Shown here piece by piece: positions 44,019 to 48,401 of a stretch of 48,401 nucleotides of DNA. The notes beneath the pieces are model-generated. The model was not told the DNA's origin. It saw nothing but the letters and a program-made list of their open reading frames with translations, and did not search any database. This stretch comes from an uncultured Saprospiraceae bacterium (GTDB lineage Bacteria; Bacteroidota; Bacteroidia; Chitinophagales; Saprospiraceae). Position 1 is the stretch's first letter. Each line of letters opens with the position of its first letter. Made by a program: the position numbers and the translations under genes. The DNA lies in the NCBI GenBank assembly GCA_937951685.1, contig CALFBG010000189.1:1-48401 (forward strand), given 5' to 3'.

Positions 44019-44045
44019 TATTATCAATAATACAAAAAGGTTAAC
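44019..44045 (-). promoter_or_regulatory. Island promoter motif, copy C (before M48 protease 2)
   Basis: On the minus strand GTTAACCTTTT (44045-44035), 11 nt, TAATA (44023-44019). Predicted start about 44010, 64 nt before ATG 43946. A palindrome GTATTAT-CA-ATAATAC (44017-44032) overlaps the -10 part and could be an operator. Confidence 0.7.
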
Positions 44046-44224
44046 GAATAAACTATAATAAACAGGAATTGTTAGCAATATTCTGCTATTTGACTAGTGT
44101 AAAATACTTAAATATAAGGATTGCGTAAGATTTTGATCAGGAGATCATTATGCTTTTGGTGAGGCACCATTTTTTTTGTGGAAAGTATAATTTGTTTCAA
44201 CACGTTGATTTTTTCGAACAACTT

Positions 44225-45175
44225 CTAAGTGAATTTCCAAATTGCGATAGCCGCAAGAAGTAGTATTAAAAATAGAATGCCGCTTAGTACCAATTGCGTT
44301 GCACTAAATTTTTCTAAGTATTGAAAAGGTCGTTTAGGGGTATTGGTAGGTTTCGTTGTTTGTAAATTTGTATCGGCTTCGACTCGGCTCGACGGGTAAG
44401 CTTCGATGCGAATTAGATACATAGAATAATTGTCCCGAGACAGCTGTGCACAATGCTGTTGGATCATCGTTTTGCATGCTGCTAAATCCAAGTTCTTTCG
44501 CAGCAGTTCGCTCAGTGCTGAATCAGGCCAAGCTTCCAAAATACCATCGGTACAAAGCAGGAAAAAATCACCCGTTGAAATATCGTTTGAAGGAATAAAA
44601 TGAAACTCAATTTCGCTAGGATGGCTCGTACCAGAAATAGCACGAAGAATGACATTTTTCTTAGGGTGGGTTAAGGCTTCCGCTGGAGTAATTTCTTGTC
44701 GTTTGACTAACTCCGATACCAGCGAATGATCTTCTGTAACATATTTGAGCATTCCGTTCGCACCAAAGTGATAAACCCTGCTATCACCAATCCAAGCAAT
44801 TACGGCTCCTCGTTCAGTTAAGTTTAGATAAGTTAAGGTCGTTGCCATTCCTTTGTAGGCCGGATTTTGAATTACTTTTTCTTCTAGGCTGGCTTCTACT
44901 TTTGATAAAGTCTCCGTTAATAAGCGTCGTTGTGCGGCTTGGAATTGTGTGTCAGATTGGAATGGAATAGGAGCAGTTTGAATTAAGCTAGGAAAATATT
45001 CACAAACCGTTTGTGCCGCTAGATCACCTTTGGCAGAACCTCCAACACCATCACAGACCAAGAATAAACGATCTTGCGTTTGGGCCGTGTCCGGCAACGG
45101 AAAAATAGCATCCTCGCTATATTTTCTTTGACCTTGTTCGTTGAGGTAAACGGGTTGATCAATTTTTATTTTCAT
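44225..45175 (-). CDS. PP2C-family phosphatase with C-terminal membrane anchor
   Basis: In this 316-residue protein the catalytic domain (about 1-260) has YSEDAIF, VCDGVGGSAKGD, KGMATTLTYL, WIGDSRVYHFG, TEDHSLVSEL, LLCTDGILEAW and SRDNYSMYLIRI, covering the metal-binding aspartates of PP2C. A proline-rich linker leads to one C-terminal TM helix (about 293-313, LVLSGILFLILLLAAIAIW), so the catalytic domain is a cytoplasmic tail-anchored module. The membrane location fits dephosphorylation of the membrane kinase or the FHA-ABC transporter. It is a single gene; no copy of the island motif points towards it. Confidence 0.9.
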   Translation of the reverse strand: MKIKIDQPVYLNEQGQRKYSEDAIFPLPDTAQTQDRLFLVCDGVGGSAKGDLAAQTVCEYFPSLIQTAPIPFQSDTQFQAAQRRLLTETLSKVEASLEEKVIQNPAYKGMATTLTYLNLTERGAVIAWIGDSRVYHFGANGMLKYVTEDHSLVSELVKRQEITPAEALTHPKKNVILRAISGTSHPSEIEFHFIPSNDISTGDFFLLCTDGILEAWPDSALSELLRKNLDLAACKTMIQQHCAQLSRDNYSMYLIRIEAYPSSRVEADTNLQTTKPTNTPKRPFQYLEKFSATQLVLSGILFLILLLAAIAIWKFT

Positions 45176-45331
45176 TCGGATGTTTCCACATTAGATGATA
45201 ACTATTCTTACTAGTCCTTACTAGGCGAAGGAATCGCTTCGACGAACAAGTTATCTAAAAATGATTAAAACCGCTAGGATCTCTAGGACTTCCCTCAAAA
45301 AATCTTTCCTACATCGCCGCATACCCATGCT

Positions 45332-45358
45332 GTTAACCTTTTCCGGTGGCATTTAATA
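45332..45358 (+). promoter_or_regulatory. Island promoter motif, copy D (before DUF4258-like gene)
   Basis: GTTAACCTTTT (45332-45342), 11 nt, TAATA (45354-45358). The predicted start is about 45366, 47 nt before ATG 45413. It lies in the divergent gap between the PP2C and DUF4258-like genes and points to the latter. Confidence 0.7.
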
Positions 45359-45412
45359 ATTAACAAAAGATGACCAGTTACATTCTTTAACGTAAGTCTT
45401 AAAATTCCCAAA

Positions 45413-45847
45413 ATGAAAAAGAATCCCTCCTTTGATGAAGCTTTTTTAAGCTACAGCGAAATTGACATGAGTTTTAGCGAAGACCAATCTTTGCATTGTT
45501 CCTTGAGACGATATTTTAAAAGCAGAGATGGTAAACAACACATTCAATACCATATTGATCACTCTCAGCATAGTCTATTACGAGCCGGACAACGAGCGAT
45601 TCCTCCCGAAGTTTTGCTCTTAATGCTAGATTTCGGAACTGCGTTTTTCCGACAAGGAATGGTTTTCTACGCCGTCCTAAATAAACATATACCGAGTGGA
45701 ATAAAACCTGCGCTCACCAAAAAACTTAAAAATCTAGTGGTGGTAATGGGTTCGCACGGCAAACAAATCGTGACCTGCTATTATAGTCGAAATCCAGTGA
45801 AATATTTACGGAAGAAGAAGAAAGAATTATCGAAGCACTACCGATAA
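45413..45847 (+). CDS. DUF4258-like small protein
   Basis: The 144-residue basic cytosolic protein has a C-terminal part (about 50-130: HSLLRAGQRAIPPEVLLLMLDFG, MVFYAVLNKHI, NLVVVMGSHGKQIVTCYYSRN) with the H..R..QR.I..E..L...G / lvVv...iiTvY pattern of DUF4258, a small fold related in places to RelE/ParE-type toxins. The first 45 residues are acidic and unassigned. No antitoxin-like gene is adjacent. It is the fourth gene behind the island motif (copy D), so its expression probably follows the envelope-protease genes. Confidence 0.6.
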   Translation: MKKNPSFDEAFLSYSEIDMSFSEDQSLHCSLRRYFKSRDGKQHIQYHIDHSQHSLLRAGQRAIPPEVLLLMLDFGTAFFRQGMVFYAVLNKHIPSGIKPALTKKLKNLVVVMGSHGKQIVTCYYSRNPVKYLRKKKKELSKHYR

Positions 45848-46306
45848 TAGCAGTATTTATGCTAGTATTTATGCTCAGGCGTAGGAGAAAGTAGTTCGTG
45901 GAATTTAGGCCTTGGTTTAGTTTCGGGAACTACTTTTTTGCTATCAAAAAGTAGAAAGTTGATTTGCTTTTAGAAGCATTGTCGCTCCCTTATTTTAGCA
46001 AAGTATCTCCGAAAAAATTAGCGAAAAGGCATTCTGCCAGCTTGTAATCTTACTTGCGCTAAAGTTAGGCTTGCCGATTCTGTTTTGATGAATGATCATC
46101 GCTTTCAACTACGATACCAATGGTTCAAATTGCAGAAGGAGGTCGAATGATATGCAGCGTTAGCGTAGAGTTATTTTTCTAGAAAAGCTTTGTTGATCGG
46201 CATAAAATCTTAATTTTTAGTAAATTGTAGCGATTTTGGCGTCTATCATAGCTATGGTGGATGTGAAGAAGACTTTACGACTGCTCTTTAACGAAGTTAT
46301 GATTAG
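45848..46306. other. Gene-free stretch before the histidine kinase
   Basis: 459 bp. It contains a perfect 12-bp tandem duplication (AGTATTTATGCT at 45852-45863 and 45864-45875), a long-loop terminator candidate (45888-45939) and, towards 46300, presumably the promoter of the kinase gene, which I could not pinpoint. Confidence 0.5.
45888..45939 (+). terminator. Possible long-loop terminator after the DUF4258-like gene
   Basis: AAAGTAGTTC (45888-45897) pairs perfectly with GAACTACTTT (45927-45936), a 29-nt loop, and runs into six T (45934-45939). The loop is long for an intrinsic terminator. Confidence 0.4.
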
Positions 46307-48262
46307 ATGAAAAAATGCCTATGCTGCCTTCTTTGTGCGCTTTGTTTTTTAACTAAAATATCGGCGCAACAGCAAGCCTACGAAGATAGTCTGTTACAGC
46401 TTATTACGAAAGACCTCGATCAGAATTTGAATACCGATCTTGCTCAAGATACGCGTATTGAAGAGAAATTTTTGTTGGGAGAATATTTAGTGCAACGCCA
46501 TCCGGAACAAGCCGAGCGTTACGCCGACGAATTGGTACAATTACTGGCTAACGTTCAGGATAGTGCAACTTGGGCTAGACTTAATTATATCTATGCGGCG
46601 AGCCATCGTTGGCAAGGGAATTACAAAACGGCACTAGCGTACTATCAGACCAATTACGATTATTTTAAACGCAATAAAGAACGCTTAGCACTTGCATTTT
46701 GTAGCAAAAAGATCGGCTTAATCAATATGTTTTTGGGTAACAATGTAGTTAGTCAGGAATACTTATTAGCGTGTGCCGCAATTTACCAAGACATTGGGAC
46801 GGCCAAACAAATCGCAAGCATCAATAATTCTTTGGCTAGTTTTTATTTGAATATTGACCAAATGGAAAAGGGCCTGGAGAGGTTTCACGAAGTACTAGCA
46901 CAATTTACCATCCTCAACGATAGTTCGGGATTGGCGAGTGCTAATGCTAACCTAGGTTATGTTTATCTCGAGTTGGGAGAATTTGAAAAAGCAGAAAGCC
47001 ATTTGCTGGCACAAAAAGGGTACAACGAAGTATTTCCTACTTTACGGGAAATGGGTTTTCATTATGATTTTATGGGCTTGTTGCGGCAAAAACAGGGTCG
47101 TTTGGAAGAAGCGCTAGTCGAACACAAAAAGGCGCTCAATATTCGCGAAAAATTGAGTAGTACGTACAACCTCTGTGAATCAAAACTCAACATGGGAGCG
47201 GTGCTCATCAAGTTAGGGAAGTACGCCGAAGCGATCACACCGCTCAAAGCCGTCTTATCTTTCGAAGAACATGAATCGCTGAACCAAGAACAGCTTGCCA
47301 ATAGTCTGCTTTCTCAAGCCTACGAGAAGAAAAAAGATCACCTCAATGCGCTCAAACATTACAAGGCTTACAGTGTCATCAAAGATTCTATTTACAACAA
47401 AGAGTCAATCCAAGTGATTGCCGAAAAAGATGCTCGCTATAAAAAACAGGAACAGGACGCTGAAATCGCTTTGCTAAATAAGGAAAATGTCATCACTGCG
47501 GAGCGCTTGAAAAACTCACAGCTCATTATTATTGGCGGTAGTATTGCACTGCTTTGCTTTGGCTTTCTTTGTTTTTGGATTTATCGAATGTATCAGCAAA
47601 TTAAAGGACAAAATGAAATCATCCACAATACCTTGAACGATAAAAACCTGCTTATTCAAGAAATTCACCATCGGGTAAAAAATAACTTGCAAGTAATTTC
47701 TAGTTTGCTAAGTTTGCAGTCTAATTTTATTAAAGATGAAAATGCCAAAAAAGCGATTACAGATGGTCGGAATCGTATTAAATCTATGGCGATCTTGCAC
47801 CAAAATTTATACCGAGAAGATAATATCACTGGCGTCAACATCAAAAACTACTTTAGCAACTTGGTCAAAGAAATTTTTAATTCGTACCAATTAAATAAGA
47901 GAGCTATCGAACTCCAATTAGATATCGAAGATATTGTTTTGGACGTAGATACGGTCGTTCCTATCGGCCTGATCACCAACGAATTGATTACCAACGCTCT
48001 CAAATATGCTTTTGTCGAACAAACTAGCCCAGCCGTCATTAAAGTCGTACTCAAAGAAAAAGAAGATAGCTATCGTTTAGTGGTTAGTGATAATGGTATC
48101 GGTATCGACGATGATATTTTGGAAAGAGATCCCAACGAAAGTTTTGGGCAGTTGATGATTCATGCCTTTATTGCTAAACTAAAAGCGCAAATGAATTTTG
48201 ATAATAAAAATGGTACGAAGGTTTTGATCACGATTCCCAAACCTAAAGGGATCGTTGCTTAA
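46307..48262 (+). CDS. TPR-containing membrane sensor histidine kinase (HisKA_2 type)
   Basis: A 651-residue protein with a signal peptide at about 1-21 (CLLCALCFLTKISAQ). Periplasmic TPR repeats (about 50-365) include ALAYYQTNYDYFKRN, LGYVYLELGEFEKAESHLL, EEALVEHKKALNIREK and MGAVLIKLGKYAEAITPLKAVL. A coiled coil leads to the TM helix (about 404-425). The dimerisation domain is HisKA_2 with EIHHRVKNNLQVISSLL (phospho-acceptor H454 or H455). The HATPase part shows NELITNALKYAF (N box), DNGIGID (G1) and a short C-terminal GTKVLITIP. No receiver or regulator gene is in the window. The TAA stop lies inside the inverted-repeat element at 48259. Confidence 0.92.
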   Translation: MKKCLCCLLCALCFLTKISAQQQAYEDSLLQLITKDLDQNLNTDLAQDTRIEEKFLLGEYLVQRHPEQAERYADELVQLLANVQDSATWARLNYIYAASHRWQGNYKTALAYYQTNYDYFKRNKERLALAFCSKKIGLINMFLGNNVVSQEYLLACAAIYQDIGTAKQIASINNSLASFYLNIDQMEKGLERFHEVLAQFTILNDSSGLASANANLGYVYLELGEFEKAESHLLAQKGYNEVFPTLREMGFHYDFMGLLRQKQGRLEEALVEHKKALNIREKLSSTYNLCESKLNMGAVLIKLGKYAEAITPLKAVLSFEEHESLNQEQLANSLLSQAYEKKKDHLNALKHYKAYSVIKDSIYNKESIQVIAEKDARYKKQEQDAEIALLNKENVITAERLKNSQLIIIGGSIALLCFGFLCFWIYRMYQQIKGQNEIIHNTLNDKNLLIQEIHHRVKNNLQVISSLLSLQSNFIKDENAKKAITDGRNRIKSMAILHQNLYREDNITGVNIKNYFSNLVKEIFNSYQLNKRAIELQLDIEDIVLDVDTVVPIGLITNELITNALKYAFVEQTSPAVIKVVLKEKEDSYRLVVSDNGIGIDDDILERDPNESFGQLMIHAFIAKLKAQMNFDNKNGTKVLITIPKPKGIVA

Positions 48263-48401
48263 GTAGGTTTACCTAATAAATTCACTAATTTATAAAGAGT
48301 AAATTTTGTTTCACGCTTTGTTAAAAAGCCTTGAAAACCACTAGGTTTCCTGCATTTTTCGCCTCGATTGAAGCAAAATTTTCTTCCGTCAAAATCACCA
48401 A
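48259..48401 (+). repeat. Second copy of the 165-bp inverted-repeat element (right end beyond window)
   Basis: 143 bases align without gaps to 20704-20846, with six substitutions in the first about 64 bases and none in the last 79. The left terminal repeat TTAAGTAGGTTTACC begins inside the last codons of the histidine kinase, so the gene's TAA stop is part of the element. The expected right end would be about 22 bp outside the window. Confidence 0.75.

Noticed and set aside
45852..45875. Two-unit 12-bp tandem duplication considered as start of a CRISPR or VNTR array.
   Set aside because: Only two adjacent units without spacers; just a small duplication.

Overview
The window reads as chromosome of a free-living, low-GC Gram-negative member of the Bacteroidota, probably Saprospiria-like. 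The evidence is three secreted proteins ending in type IX secretion (T9SS) sorting domains, LPS core genes (Kdo transferase, heptose-7-phosphate kinase), promoters of the Bacteroidota TTTG / TAnnTTTG type, and many long FHA, kinase and phosphatase proteins. The lineage call is inference; no rRNA is present.

Layout. 1-2171 (minus): ECF sigma factor operon with two small secreted proteins and a truncated anti-sigma-like membrane protein. 2527-4560 (plus): lysA and a histidine-phosphatase lipoprotein, closed by a strong terminator. 4636-11857 (minus): three paralogous T9SS-exported proteins. 12271-15534 (minus): heptose-7-phosphate kinase, Kdo transferase and an outer-membrane protein. 15985-19258 (plus): sugar-nucleotide cassette (DegT/DnrJ aminotransferase, UDP-xylose-synthase-like SDR, rfbB). 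19426-22095 (minus): pgk and gap, separated by a 165-bp inverted-repeat element that recurs at the right edge of the window. 22621-22692: tRNA-Glu(TTC).

22794-45847 is a signalling and envelope-stress island. A minus-strand operon encodes a very divergent sigma-70-like protein, an anti-sigma-like TPR membrane protein, a periplasmic trypsin/PDZ protease and a frameshifted secreted protein. Around it lie two M48 metalloproteases, two LEA2-like proteins, two FHA proteins (one with a zinc ribbon, one with a DUF4145-like domain), a membrane pseudokinase, an FHA-FHA-ABC transporter, an apparently active Ser/Thr kinase fused to an FGE-sulfatase-like domain, two PP2C phosphatases, a VWA/TPR protein and a DUF4258-like protein. 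A TPR histidine kinase (46307-48262) closes the window.

The main discovery is a bipartite promoter-like motif, GTTAACC-TTTT-N11-TAATA. It occurs four times in this island with identical spacing, always intergenic and always pointing into the next gene: the sigma-like operon, both M48 proteases and the DUF4258-like gene. The simplest model is an autoregulated alternative sigma factor that controls envelope proteases beside an FHA/kinase/phosphatase network. I found no perfect copy elsewhere in the window by eye.
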